64,000 bases of DNA from Spirodela intermedia (Eukaryota; Streptophyta; Magnoliopsida; Alismatales; Araceae): the NCBI GenBank assembly GCA_902729315.2, contig LR746280.1, positions 3,641,001 through 3,705,000 on the forward strand. The letters run 5' to 3'. Under the pieces are notes generated by a model. The model saw only the letters and a list, made by a program, of their open reading frames with translations, was not told where the DNA came from and did not search any database. Positions 11,601-23,735 of this stretch are shown here, in pieces. Every line of letters begins with the position of its first letter. The first letter of the stretch is position 1. The translations under genes and the position numbers were made by a program.

Positions 11601-12150
11601 TTCTTCCTTAGACACTGATCATCTGATATTTTTTTGTATTTTACTTAACTTTTCAGCATATTAATGTTGAGGTCTCAACTTCAAATCTCACTAATACATT
11701 TGCTCTTTGTGATATTCAAATATTCTAGTTACGATAATTCTCACATTTCTGTAGCTTACGTCTTGAGTTTGAATCTCTTGCTTAATTTTATGTAGTTTAA
11801 TTTTCTATATATTTTATTTATTAAAACTTCTATCTTCAATTCATTGAAGTTTAACTTTCAAATCTTATATCTGTTGTAGTATTTCTAGATTATACAAAAG
11901 ACTTTGTCACAAGTGTTAACATATATTCCTCTACACTTATGCTCGAGTAATATGATGTTGCATTATATTCCATCATGAAGAATACCTGAAGGATGTAACT
12001 AAGATTCATTATTAGCTATATGATTATTTTGAATATCATCAATGTATATTTTCAATCATACTAGACTTCTCAATATATTTCGAATGTAAGTATTTGTGTA
12101 ATCAGCTCATGGTTCAGTGAATATTCAATAATATTCTATCAATCATATGT
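11601..12150. other. AT-rich stretch, no gene seen
   Basis: This lies between two copia gag fragments of opposite orientation. It could hold their leader sequences, but I see no LTR ends or primer-binding site that would prove it. Confidence 0.4.
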
Positions 12151-13440
12151 AAATAAGCTTTTCACTAGAAGTGTTGAAACCATTGAAATCATTAGATTCA
12201 TCAAATATAAGATGTTCTCTATGAATGAGAAGGAGACCATTACATAAATGTTTGATAAATTTATGAATGTTCTAATGAATCTTGGAAGAACTTACCCTTC
12301 AGTTGACATGATAGAAAATATTTGTCTTTGTTTCCATATTAGAGAGGTTAAATAAACAATCATTGAGGATGGTAATGATTTAACAAAATTGTCCTTAGAT
12401 GACTGTTAGGATTATTGCTTACTTATAAAATGGGTTTAAGGAAAGTTGAAATGAGGATAGTAAAATTCAATAGGAAGATTGTCAGTTTGAACTTAGTTGA
12501 AATTATAAATGATATTGAGAATTTAGGAGAAGATGAGAAGGTAGGAAAAGGTGATGATATGCTGAATAGAAAATTAAATATAATTTTACCAAAGCATGGA
12601 GTGAAAAATATGTGAAAAGGACTGAAAGATTTTCTTCCATTGTAACTAGTAAATTTAAAAATAAGTTGATCTACTTTTAGTATAGAAAAGTAGGTCACTG
12701 AAAAGGCTGATTGTCCAAAATTAAATTACAAAAAAAGGTCATGATGGCTACTTGGATTGGTGAAGATGAGTTTTTATTGAAATAAAATAGAGAAAGCAAA
12801 GGAAACATATGTTTTACCATGAACTTGAGGTAAAAGACATTTTTGATAGAGAATTTAGAGAAATAATATATGAATTACTTTCTATTTAGAAAATGTTGAT
12901 TAAGGTGCATTTGAAGTTAGAAATATGAGAAAAGAAAACAAGGCATATAAGGAACAAATTAAATCTATTAATTAAAAATTGAAAATTAAATATAAATACA
13001 TAAAAATTCAGAATTCTGATAATAATGATTTGTTGAGAGAATGATGGCTAGTGGTGAGAAAGTCACAAAGTAGATCAATTAAGAAAACCATTCATGATGA
13101 AATGATGGTTAGCGGTGAGAAAGTCACAAAGATAGGAAAGGGAAAGCTAGAAAAATATTTCTGAAATTCAATAATGGCCAACAAAAGTTAGATGAGCTGA
13201 TTGAAATGCAAGCATAGAGCAAAAAAAGAGTAGGAATATTTCCAGTTATAAAGGTCAAACTAGACCTCATTCAACATGGAAGAAAAGCAATTCTCATAAG
13301 TGGCTATGTAAATTTTTTGGAAGAGCAAAGCTTAAAGAAAATAGCAAGATTCAACAAAACCAGAAATTAAACAAATCTGGGTTGCAAAAAATTATTATTA
13401 AAAATGTAAATCAAGATTATGTTTAGATGTCCATTATGAA
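12150..13440 (+). mobile_element. Second Ty1/copia gag remnant, plus strand
   Basis: The plus strand gives MFSMNEKETIT, then MFDKFMNVLMNLGRTYPSVD, then LTKLSLDD and LLTYKMGLRKVEM, the normal copia gag succession. After that comes a broken zinc knuckle (RKVGH.KADCPKL at about 12690-12725), an MMATWIGEDE block, and a NENKAYKEQIKSIN-type coiled spacer. There are several stops. A 61-bp tandem duplication lies at about 13043-13165. No integrase or reverse transcriptase follows. Confidence 0.7.
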
Positions 13441-14530
13441 AGAAATTTTATTTCTTTTAAGGGTCTGTTTGGGTGATAGTAGTTCAATAGTACCTTGATA
13501 GTGAATGCTCACGGCACATGATAGAAGAGAGATGGCTGACCTCATTCCTTGGAAAATAAAAACATGAAGTAACTTTTGGAGTAATGAAAAAGAGAAAAAA
13601 AATAGGATATGAAAATATAAAAATAACTTTGCACATTTTAATTGAAAAGCTCATGTTGTTAAAGGGTTTTACACAATTTAATTGGCAAAAGGTAATTATG
13701 TCATCATCAAGTGAAAGCTAATTTTGAAATCAGTTGTTGCTTTATTTAGTGCAAAAAATAATAATTTACTAATACTAGAAAAGGAAAAGTTTATGCTGTT
13801 TATCCTCATAAATTGTTGAAATCAAGTATCTCTTTGATACTTAATGTTCAAAACGTTTGATGATATTATACCACAAATGTCTTTGGCAAATGAACATTAG
13901 AACAATAAAAAAATTACAAAAATGAAAACTCGTGCAAAGATTGTCAAATTTAGACTTAAATGTAGATTTGATTGTAACATGTTAAAAGAAAACTTATTAG
14001 AGAATCACATAAATCAAAGGATATGATTAAAAATAGCCCTTAAGATTATCATGCATTAATTTTTTTGACCAAGGTGTCAAGCTTAAGTGAAATATGGATT
14101 TGTAATAGTGAGAATATCTGAACATTCTTGGGATGCAGTATATTCCTTTTAGACTGATTTAATTTCTAACTATTTTTTACGATTTCATCATTGAATAATG
14201 ACCAAAAATAGAGGATTCTTTAACCCTAAATAGTAACTAAAATTTCTCAATGCATTCAGCTTTTCTATGAGAGTTAAGATACTTGTACACAATCATCATT
14301 CACTTATCTATGATCTCAAAAATTATTCTAAGTTTTTTTTGACATTTTCTATGAAAAATTGATAGGAATTCAAATCTTAATTAGACAAGAAGAAAACAAG
14401 TTCAAGAGTGATTTTTGATGTGAAAGCACCTCCTCAGCCTTATTTTAGCAACAACGACTTCCTCGTTTAGGTAATTTCAAAATTGTGAACATCAAGTGAA
14501 AAGTTGAACACAATTTAGCTGCCCCTTCAT
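13441..14530. other. AT-rich stretch, no gene seen
   Basis: No supportable frame was found. GGGTCTGTTTGGGTGA at 13458 resembles the ends of some plant MITE/hAT elements, but no partner end was found. This is probably more transposon decay. Confidence 0.4.
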
Positions 14531-14531
14531 T

Positions 14532-14570
14532 GAATTTCACCATAAGTGTTTTTCACTTATGGTGAAATTC
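14532..14570. repeat. Perfect hairpin, 17-bp arms, 5-nt loop
   Basis: The left arm GAATTTCACCATAAGTG (14532-14548), a TTTTT loop and the right arm (14554-14570) form a perfect inverted repeat in otherwise decayed sequence. Confidence 0.85.
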
Positions 14571-15700
14571 TTCTATTATTTTTTGTCACATAAACATATG
14601 ATTAAAGCTTACTTATTGCATCAAAAATAAGATTTGGTTTACCTATAGTATGAAGCTATAAGAGAATTTTGGTTTCGAATTGTAATTGAGCTAAGCCCTT
14701 GAATCAGCATGTGCAGACTGAAAATTTAATAAAAGTTAAGAACTAGGTGTTCTAAGTAAAGTGTAGCCAAGGGCTCAAACCATCATAAAATCTAACTATC
14801 CTCAAGATTTGGATCTTAGAAATCTACGAACACTGGATAATATTCTAAATGATCAAGAAAAATAAAATAATTGACTAAGTCAAAATATAAATATGATCAA
14901 TTCAACCCCCTTCTTAATCCTAGTGGTGCCTTAAATCAAACTTTGGATATGGTTGACCCATTTTCATCCATGCAACATTTTTATTGAGATGAAAATGAAA
15001 CTCAAAACCTTACTTTAATGCCACTTGATGATGAGAATGTTTTGGAAGAATAACATTTCAAGTATCAAATCTAAAAGACAAAATCCTCAATTCTTGGATT
15101 GAGGATTACACTAGACAATTTTTAAATCTACAAGGGAAAAAAAAACACACACACACATACAGACACACTTTTAATCTACAAGGGATGCTTTGACACCAAT
15201 TGACTCAATAGAAGTTGAAGAATAATAAAAATTATGCCTCGAGTATATAAGGCACAAAATTATTCAATCCTTAAATTCATAGGGATTTATTTTTTACAAT
15301 ATTTGAATCCATACAGATCATAAATGCATCTTGAATCTACAAACAAATGAATCTCTTAGACCACCTGATGCAGCAAATCTTAGTGGGGAATGAAAAATTA
15401 AACCGTGAATCTACAAGGGTCAAAATTGAAACTAACAACAAAATAGAAATAAAGCTCCAGAATTGAATCTACAAGGCATAAACTCCTCAATCCTCAAGTC
15501 CATGAGGATTGATTTTTCACGATTTGTCAATTCAGGAAGATCAATGTTCCATAAGAACTTGAGCAAGATGTTGGTCGGCAGAAGTGACTTACTACTAATA
15601 GAGAATTGGGAGCTCACATGGTGGGTAACAATGATGTTGGATTTTGTGGCCATTGATGATATTGTCTATGTCTAGGGGGGCAAATTAAAATAAGCCTCAT
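14571..15700 (-). mobile_element. LTR-like dispersed repeat with primer-site remnant
   Basis: This stretch is homologous in order to parts of 29185-32050: both have a GATCAATTCAACC block, a short-tract phrase of the type GAATCTACAAGGG repeated several times, and a GGGATTTATTTT block. On the minus strand, 15187-15198 reads TGGTGTCAAAGC, 10 of 12 to the initiator-Met primer site TGGTATCAGAGC. The sequence at higher coordinates would then be LTR in minus orientation. The copy is fragmented and its outer ends were not fixed. Confidence 0.5.
15125..15160. repeat. CA-rich microsatellite
   Basis: A run of A followed by a short CA repeat inside the dispersed repeat. Confidence 0.7.
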
Positions 15701-16161
15701 AAAGAATTGATGTTACCTGAATATTAAAAATATTAGAAAAAGGGTCGACTTTAATTCGCTCATTCTACAAGGGAGTAAAAATCGTAAAATTTGAAAATGC
15801 AGAATAACGGAGGGCTAATTAACGAAAAAAATGTCCATCTTCTCGTGCTCCCAAATTTTCTCGCGGAATCCGGACCTCTGCTGGCCTGATCTTCCCGACG
15901 AGTCCCGAATCCTTCAACGTCAAGTCCTGTCAGGTCGGGTGACCTTCCCGTGCACTTTGCGAAGGTTGCGAGAAGAAACCGGCGCCAGAAACAAATGGAG
16001 AAGCAGGAAGATGACAGCAGAGACCGGCGCCCTCCGCAGCCACATCCTTCCTGGTAATCCATGATCCATGAAGGCCCCAGAGATGACGTCCTCCAGTTTT
16101 CTGACCTCTCCCTCCGACTCGGCCATCCTCCTCCCTCGCCTTCTCTGGCACCTTTTCCCCC

Positions 16162-18658
16162 ATGACAACCCCTCAGCCCCCCTCCGCTGCTGCGCTCCAC
16201 ATGCCATCTGTTCTCCCCTCGTCTCCGCTTAGATCTCTGAAACCCATCTCGGTTCGGGAGCTCTTAAGCTCACGGAAGCCAGCTTTTGCGATCGGCGGCA
16301 GTGGATGCTGGGGATCAATCTCTAGGAGCCCTGTCGTTTTGAGGGCGGCTTTGCCCCAACGCAAAAGCACCAAAATGACGGAAATGGTCAGAATTCCAGA
16401 TGCTCTTGGCGGCAACAACCTCGATGAAGCTGAAGAAGGTGATGAAGTCGGGGTTCGGTCGAGGAAAGACGAGGCTATTGTTCTCAGAAATGGGTCCCTG
16501 AAGTTTGACTTGGACCTTTCGTCTGAGGGGCTGGAATCTACGCTCAATAAACTGGTATGCTGGCATCCGATCGTCTGTGCCCTCCTCGTATTAATTTTGT
16601 TTCCCTCCCAACTCAAAATCCTTTTGAAGCTTTCGATATGCTGAGGAAGCTTAGGGGAACCCGCTGAGATGCTTTTTTTTTTGGACGTTGGGATGGAATT
16701 TTCTTCATCTAAACCACTACAGGCTCGGTTGATATCCCAGAGAGAATTAGCCAGAATTAGTGTACTTTGTCTGTCCAAATCGATTTAGGATTCTTCCCTC
16801 TGTATTTTCAGAAAGGACCGTAAAGGTGCTCACAAGTTTGATCATCACGCTCCATTCACTGTGTCTTATAATTCCTTCCAAATCAAGCATTAGGTTCTTG
16901 ATCAATTGTTTGATATTGTAGAATTTTCCAGCGTCGTGAAGGTTGTTCTGGCGACTATGTTTCAAGCATTTTACACAAGCTGGCTGAAAGCTATGTATAA
17001 GTATTAGCACGCACATACATACATTTGTTATTGAATTCCATTCATAGAAGAAGTTTTCATTGAAAATTATAATATAAGTGCTCGTGCATCTTGTCAGGAA
17101 TCCAGACCCAAAATGGTTGAACACATTGTCCCAAGTGAATGCACATACCAATGACAGCATCTGTGAATCTTCGTGCAGATTTTATCTCTTCATTCCCGCT
17201 TGAGATATCCATCCTAGAGTAACCCTCGTTTGTGAATTTTTGTTATCTATTTTTGCAAGTGGTAAATCTTTGATTAGGAAAGGAGACAGAAGATGCTCTA
17301 CGGCTGAATACCAAATATATTTCAGATTTATTCACATCAGTCAGGAGAATCTTGTTCCTACGGCAAATAATATTTGATCATTGCATTTTTTTTTTTTGTG
17401 CATCTCTTAATAAAAGTGGGAGGTGGGGAAATTTAACCCGAAAGTTCCCTAAAAAAAATTCCAGTTATGATTCCTGTACTCTGTTCATCATTGTTGTTAT
17501 AAAGTTTGGGAATTATATTCATGGGTACCAATTACTCAGAAATCATGCAAGGATTGATCGTGTTATATGCACTCTGATACTTTCCCATATTAAGCTGCAG
17601 TAGATTTTTCTGTCTCTTGATGCCTTTACTACTACCTGATTGAATTTTTTTTCCGTTCATATCAGAGCAAATGGATTATAGCAGCTCTTTTTGGCATAGT
17701 GATTTTATGGAAGCATGATGGAGAAGCCATGTGGGCAGCGATGGGGTCTGTGATTAACGCCTTGCTATCAAAACAGCTGAAACAGATATTCAATCATCAA
17801 AGACCTGATCCTTCGTTGAAATCTGGCCCTGGAATGCCATCCTCACATGCACAGTCCATCTTCTATGCTGCGTCATATGTGGTGATTTTATGTAAGTTCC
17901 ATGAAACTTTCCCTTTGCAATCACATTTTGGTTACCTTGAATTATCTGTGGCATGATTCTGAGAGTTTGGTGCTTTCGGTGTTGAGTCCCAATACTAGCT
18001 ATATATGAAGGTCTCCAAGTGACACAATTTTAATGTGTGGATATTATATGTCAATAGCCCTTTAATAAATCTGCATTTCATAGTCGAAATCTCATACATT
18101 CTCGTAACGTTTATTCATAGGAGGGAAGTCGCTCCTATCTTATATAGTAGCCTCACATGTGTGTCATTGCGTCTATTTCTACTGCCCCATAGAGGATGCA
18201 ACCTCTTCGACAAAATGATGTAGTACACAGTATAATTCCATGATTTTTGTTTTGATTGCACGTACCCTTTCAGGCAGGCATGTTCCGGTTTTCTTGAGGC
18301 CCTTTTCTCTTGTTTGGTTGAGAATTTTCTGAGACCTTGAGAGCTTATTTGTTCTGTCTCAGCCCCAAAGGATTGCAGGGAACCACGCCCAGTAGCTCTT
18401 TAATGATCCATGTTTACAACGGCTGAAAGTTTTGCAACGCATGATGGAGCATTGGTCCGTGAAAATGAGCATCCCATGCACAGCTTCAATGAGAAAATGC
18501 AACGCATCTATTTAATCATTTGAAAATCTGAATACTTCCACTCCCCAAACCACCTGGTCCTCAGGGATAGAGCTTTATACAAGGTGGATTGCATAGTCTG
18601 GCATATTTGAAATGAAGAGAGGTTCTCAGAAAAGAGCCACCAAAGAGAGAGAGAAGGG

Positions 18659-18702
<44 letters not shown>

Positions 18703-19669
18703 CACATGTCACCCAGATTTCCATTCCCAGTTCGTGTCGGATTATTCGTGCCCTTTAGACAAAATGTATGCCATTTTCTCATCAAGACGCCATGCAGTCT
18801 GTACCTTTCTAATTGTAATCGATTAAGGTCAGAAGGCAATACGAGTATTTAACTTGTCTGATTCGTATTGAAAAGACTCTGCACACACTAATGAACTTCT
18901 GCAGAGTCCTATTCATAAAAAAGAAAAAAGAAAGAGAACTCGGGCTATAATTTCAGCCTTGGACTGATTCACTGGTCTCATTCTCTCTCAATTTCGAGTG
19001 TTTGACTCGTTTTTGTCTCTCTTGCGGCAGTGATTGACTCGTGGGGAATAAATGTCTTCACATTGAGCCTTGGCATATTCACTCTGGCTTGCGGTGTGTA
19101 CCTGGTAAGAAGCATGCTCAATCTTATGCTAGTCGAATGCCTTTCCATGCGTTGTGAATTCATCCCATCACAGTTCAGTCGGCTACGAGTCGGGTTGACC
19201 TCCCACATTCTCTCTACTTTGTTGACATGTTTCTTTCATGTCTGGCATCCTTAACATGTCAGCCGCTGCAGAAGCTCTTCAAAACCCATGTTCCTTCCCT
19301 CTAGGCTTTTATGATCTCCCTCTACACAAAATTAGAGTACAGTTTATGGGGATATTTTTGGCGACCTCAACCTCAAACCCTAAGCTTCTCATTTTGATGG
19401 GCGGGTGAAGTTGACTTCTGTGATTCATGCAGTCATGGCTGCGCGTCTCCCAGAAGCTTCACACCGTCGCCCAGGTCAGCGTTGGTGCCGCCATCGGATC
19501 TGCCTTCTCGATCGGATGGTTCTTCCTGTGGCGCGACCTCGTGGCCAAGGCCTTCGTCTCCTCCCTCTGGCTCAGAATCGTGGTGGTGCTGGCGTCGGTC
19601 GCCTTCTGTGCTGGCTTTCTGGTGTACGTGGTTCGGACTTGGCTGGTGGACGAGGAAGAGTCTCTGTAG
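16162..19669 (+). CDS. LPPE: Lipid phosphate phosphatase epsilon, chloroplastic
   Basis: Coding exons 16162-16554, 17666-17891, 19031-19104 and 19433-19669 join in frame through GT-AG introns to 309 aa. The enzyme family (PAP2) removes phosphate from phosphatidic acid, and the epsilon type acts at the plastid envelope, giving diacylglycerol for galactolipids. The first ~100 residues are Ser/Arg-rich, as in a transit peptide. Phosphatase motifs are K170-QIFNHQ-RP178 (KX6RP) and PSSH189-192 (usually PSGH). The third motif reads R235-X5-H241-X3-Q, so the usual Asp is Gln. About five hydrophobic segments follow residue 132 (for example 197-230 and 242-263). The start is the first ATG of a long GC-rich frame. 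A possible AATAAA signal is at 19813. Introns are up to 1.1 kb. Identity is from remembered family features; I am confident of the family, less so of the exact isoform. Confidence 0.9.
18661..18699. repeat. (GA)n microsatellite in LPP-epsilon intron 2
   Basis: A nearly perfect GA dinucleotide run of about 39 bp, with shorter GA tracts just before it, lying inside the intron. Confidence 0.95.
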
Positions 19670-20288
19670 AGATCCAGTATGGCATCTCAAACAAGCATTA
19701 TGCTGCCTCGTCTGCATCGTTTCAATTGTAATATCGTGATCGATTTTAGTGAGTCGACAGTGCACAGGGGCCATCCCGGGTTCTATCTACTGAGTCGCAA
19801 GGCCAAGAGGCAAATAAATCAGATCGGAACCACCTACCCACCCAATAGAGGTATTACTCTGAGATGACGCGAATTCTTTATTGGCTGGGTATTACCTGAT
19901 ACGGTGATGGGTGGCCAAACGCAGCAGCGGATGAAGCTAATGACAACCGGGTAAGCTAGCTCAACATAAACTGCTGAAGCTTGTTGGGGAGCCGATCCCC
20001 CCCCCCTCCCACTGTGCAAAAGGATGAAGAGTGATGAAAAGGGCGGGTTGGGTCTTCTTACAAAGAAGAGGAGGGTCTGATCCTCATGATGGCATCAGAC
20101 TACATGATTATAACTTCGCAGTAATTATTTTGGCTGCAATTAGGACGCCCAAAACACCACAAGATTCAGCGAGCTGGTTTTCAACTCTTTAAACCCTAGA
20201 AGCCTTTTGAATTTACCATAATGTTGAAGACATCACTTGTCCTGAAAGAATTCTCTGGGATCATCATGACTATTACCTTGGGGAGGCC

Positions 20289-20331
20289 TCTCTCCCTCCC
20301 TCTCTCTCTCTCTCTCTCTCTCCCTCCCTCT

Positions 20332-20395
<64 letters not shown>

Positions 20396-20402
20396 CTCTC
20401 TG
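20289..20402. repeat. (CT)n microsatellite, about 110 bp
   Basis: A CT run with a few CCC interruptions, in the spacer between the LPP-epsilon and endoglucanase genes. The rest of 19670-20512 shows no gene. Confidence 0.95.
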
Positions 20403-20512
20403 TACTAGATCCAAGGGATTAGAGATGGGGTATCTAGATAGTGGAATTCTCTCCACCGCGTATAATGCTGATGTTCATGCTTGCCAAGTTTACAGGGGTT
20501 GAACATCAATTG

Positions 20513-20551
20513 TTGACTTGACTCTCGTCCAGTCAAACCCAGTTTTTGACT
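20513..20551 (+). promoter_or_regulatory. Cluster of four W-box motifs
   Basis: TTGACT occurs at 20513 and 20518 (overlapping) and 20546, and as its complement AGTCAA at 20531. TTGAC[C/T] is the known WRKY factor site. The cluster is about 630 bp before the endoglucanase start codon. A G-box CACGTG is at 20716-20721. Function is inferred only. Confidence 0.45.
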
Positions 20552-21012
20552 TTCTCATTTGAACATCTCAAAATGATGGAAGGCGGCGGCTTTTCCTCGA
20601 GGAATTATGCCGGCAAAGAGGGAAACCGGACGAGCCGAATGTCGGTGGAGACGCCGGTGAGTGCGGGGCCGCGGCGCATCGAAGGCTTAACAGACACTTG
20701 GCTCGCCCTGGAACGCACGTGAGCCACCGACATGAGCGTCAACGGAGCGGAGACCACCGTCGCATGGTCTCTACCAACGGAGCGGGCAAGAGGTGGCTTT
20801 TCTACTTTTCCACACCTCGAGTTTTAACTTTTGCTTTTTAACCCAGGTTATTCCACATTTGTTCTTTCCGTACGTTGTAGAGAGCCCCCCCACCCCGAGG
20901 GAAGTTCTGTGGGCACTGAGAGACCAAATCAGGAGCTCTCTCTTCGGGATGATGACAGAATCGACTCTTGCTTCCGTTGGCGACCGTTACCTAGAAGAAG
21001 CGCCCCCCCCCC

Positions 21013-21130
21013 CCTCGCTCTCTCTCTCTCTCTCCCTCTCTCCCAAAAGAGGCAGTTTACGGATGCGGCGGCCACGCCGTTCTGCATTTCGCGTTCGTCA
21101 TTTACTACAGGTCCTCTCTCTCTCTCTCTC
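21013..21130. repeat. C-run and CT tracts in the GH9 5' leader
   Basis: A poly-C run and two CT tracts lie just before the start codon. Another CT tract (about 21502-21532) is in intron 1. CT-rich leaders are common in plant transcripts. Confidence 0.8.
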
Positions 21131-21182
21131 CAGTTCCAGTTCTCACAAAAGAGGGAGAGTTCTGGGGGGAGGTGGGGGGGCC

Positions 21183-21498
21183 ATGGGGATGGGGAGAGGA
21201 GGGCAAGGAGGAGGCGGCCGCCTGTTCCCCTTTTATCCTTCAACCTCTCTCCCGGCCGCCATTGGGTTCTCCCTCCTGCTGCTCAATCTCTCTCAACCTC
21301 GCGCATCCGCAGCTCCTTCGCCACCTCCGTCGTCTGCCCTCGCCTTCGACTACGGCGACGCCCTCACCAAGAGCCTCCTCTACTTCGAGGCCCAGCGTTC
21401 CGGCCGCCTCCCCTACAACCAGCGCGTCTCCTGGCGACACCACTCCGCCCTCTCCGACGGCCTCGAGCAAGGCGTGAGCACCAACACAGAACACGCAC

Positions 21499-21534
<36 letters not shown>

Positions 21535-23225
21535 CTTTCTCTCTCCAGATACCTAGCTAACTAGCAAAGGGGGGAGGGGAGGAGTTGCAGGTGGACCTGG
21601 TGGGTGGCTACTACGACGCCGGCGACAACGTGAAGTTCGGACTACCGATGGCCTTCACGGTGACGATGGTGGCGTGGGGGGTGGTTGAGTACGGCGAGGA
21701 GATTGCCGGTGCCGGCGAGCTGGAACACGCGCTGGAGGCGATCAAGTGGGGCACCGACTACTTGGTCAAGGCCCACGCCGCCCCCGAGGTCCTTTGGGCT
21801 GAGGTGGGCGACGGCGAAACCGACCACTACTGCTGGCAGCGCCCCGAGGACATGACCACCTCCCGGCGGGCCTTCAAGATCGACGCCGGCCATCCCGGCT
21901 CCGACCTCGCCGGCGAGACGGCCGCCGCCATGGCCGCCGCCTCCGTCGTCTTCCGCCGCCGCAACCCGCACTACTCACACCTGCTCCTGCACCACGCCCA
22001 GCAACTCTTCGAGTTCGCCGATAAGCACCGGGGGAACTACGACCGAAGCGTGGCGGCGGCGAGGAAGTACTACGCGTCGGTCAGCGGCTACAACGACGAG
22101 CTGCTCTGGGCGGCTCTGTGGCTGCACAGGGCCACCGCAGGCGCCGGCCTCGGAGACGACGGTAGCGGGGTCTACTTGGACTACGTGGTGAGGAACGGGC
22201 ACGCGCTCGGGGGCACCGGATGGGCCGTCACCGAGTTCAGTTGGGACATCAAGTACGCCGGCGTTCAGGTCCTCGCCTCCAAGGCAAGTAACCCCGCCGC
22301 AACGGGCACTTCCGCCACCACCCCGCCTGCTCCTCCTCGGCCAACTGTCCCGCTCATACATACATCTCTGATCTGCATAATCCACTAGCTCTAGGCCAAT
22401 TCATCAACCCCATTGGGCAGGCCATAAATATATCTTTATAAACGTCTAGAGAGAGAGAGAGAGAGGGTGATCCACCGAATCCATGTGAGGGGATACCTAA
22501 TCTAACGATGCCCATCTCGGTCTGCTCCACGTCTGCAGCTACTGATGGAGAAAGGTCAACGGTGGCCGGAGGAGGCGGCGGCGGCAGAGGAGATCCTGAT
22601 GCAGTTCCAGTCCAAGGCGGAGCACTACCTTTGCGCCTGCCTCGGCAAGAACAACGGCACCAACGTCCGCCGCACCCCCGGGGGCCTCCTCTACGTCCGC
22701 CCCTGGAACAACATGCAATACGTCTCCGGCGCCGCTTTCCTCCTCACTGTCTACGCCGACGCCCTCCGCCGCTCCGGCCAGGCGCTACCCTGCCCCGGCG
22801 GCGCCGCCAGGCCCTCGGACCTCCTCTCCACCGCCAAGTCCTCGGTGGACTACATCCTCGGTGCCAATCCCATGGGCCTCAGCTACCTGGTCGGCTACGG
22901 ACCCCGCTTCCCCCGGCAGGTGCACCATCGTGGGGCCTCCATGACGTCCTACAAGGAGACCAGGAGCTTTATCGGCTGCACGCAGGGCTACGACGACTGG
23001 TACGGGCGCCAGGAGGACAATCCCAACATCCTCGTCGGCGCCCTCGTCGGCGGGCCCGGCGGCGACGACGTGTTCCAGGACGAGAGGCAGAACTACATGC
23101 AGACGGAAGCCTGCACCTACAACACCGCTCCTCTCATCGGCGTCTTCGCGAAGTTGCACCGGCTGAGATTGGAGGAGAGCGCGGGCGGCCCGCCCCGTCG
23201 GTGTTCTCTTCTAAACCCTAGGTAA
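21183..23225 (+). CDS. Endo-beta-1,4-glucanase, glycoside hydrolase family 9
   Basis: Coding exons 21183-21473, 21591-22283 and 22539-23225 give 556 aa. The enzyme cuts internal beta-1,4 bonds in cellulose-like glucans in the cell wall. A signal peptide covers roughly residues 1-44 (hydrophobic [12 protein letters not shown] core). The GH9 domain fills the rest: [10 protein letters not shown] at 104-113 carries the Asp pair (D106, D109), VHHRG at 456-460 is the His/Arg signature, and D509 with E518 fit the Asp/Glu end signature before [11 protein letters not shown]. There is no transmembrane anchor and no C-terminal carbohydrate-binding module, so it looks like a class B secreted enzyme. Exon 2 ends AAG|GCAAGT, a GC-AG intron. 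Coding GC is very high. The ATG at 21183 was chosen because it starts the signal peptide; a second ATG follows two codons later. Confidence 0.93.
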
Positions 23226-23371
23226 GACTTCATTGTGAGGGGCAAGCTGATTCTTTCGTTTTCCGAAGGCCATTTCTTCCCTGGCTTCTCTCATTAAGCT
23301 CACACTAGATCCATCTCAAAGAACGAATTGCTCATCTTGCCATTGTGATTTTCTTGTACTCACAAATACTT

Positions 23372-23381
23372 GGGAGAGAGA

Positions 23382-23425
<44 letters not shown>
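23372..23425. repeat. (GA)n microsatellite after GH9
   Basis: A GA run of about 50 bp lies 150 bp past the endoglucanase stop. Confidence 0.95.
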
Positions 23426-23427
<2 letters not shown>

Positions 23428-23459
23428 ACGAAACAAGGAGAGACCAGCCCAAAAGTATT

Positions 23460-23735
23460 CCTTAAAATAAAAAGGCACAATATTTGCATACAGGAAGAAG
23501 CCCTTCAACTTTTCATGGATCAGCGAGCGGTTCCTGGCCACACTAGGCATTTTGAAGCCACCCAGTTGAAACACAGCCCAATGATTATTGATTGCTCTCG
23601 TACAGTACTCAGGTTTATCTTGAAGATAGCACGTGATAGATTTCAGTCATTCCTTCATTTGAATATGATATAAAATACTAATTATTTGTTCAAAGATCTA
23701 ATTTTGTAACAAGATCTTATGTGAAAATGTCAATT
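23460..23735 (+). repeat. Diverged duplicate of 37080-37345
   Basis: Shared blocks in the same order include AGGAAGAAGCCCTTCAAC, TTTTCATGGATCAGC, GAAACACAGCCCAAT and a TCAGGTTTATCTTGAAGA-type end. Both copies lie just past the 3' end of a gene. Neither holds an open frame that I recognise. Confidence 0.75.

Noticed and set aside
21240-22385. Long minus-strand frames opposite the endoglucanase exons
   Set aside because: They are shadows of a very GC-rich real coding sequence.
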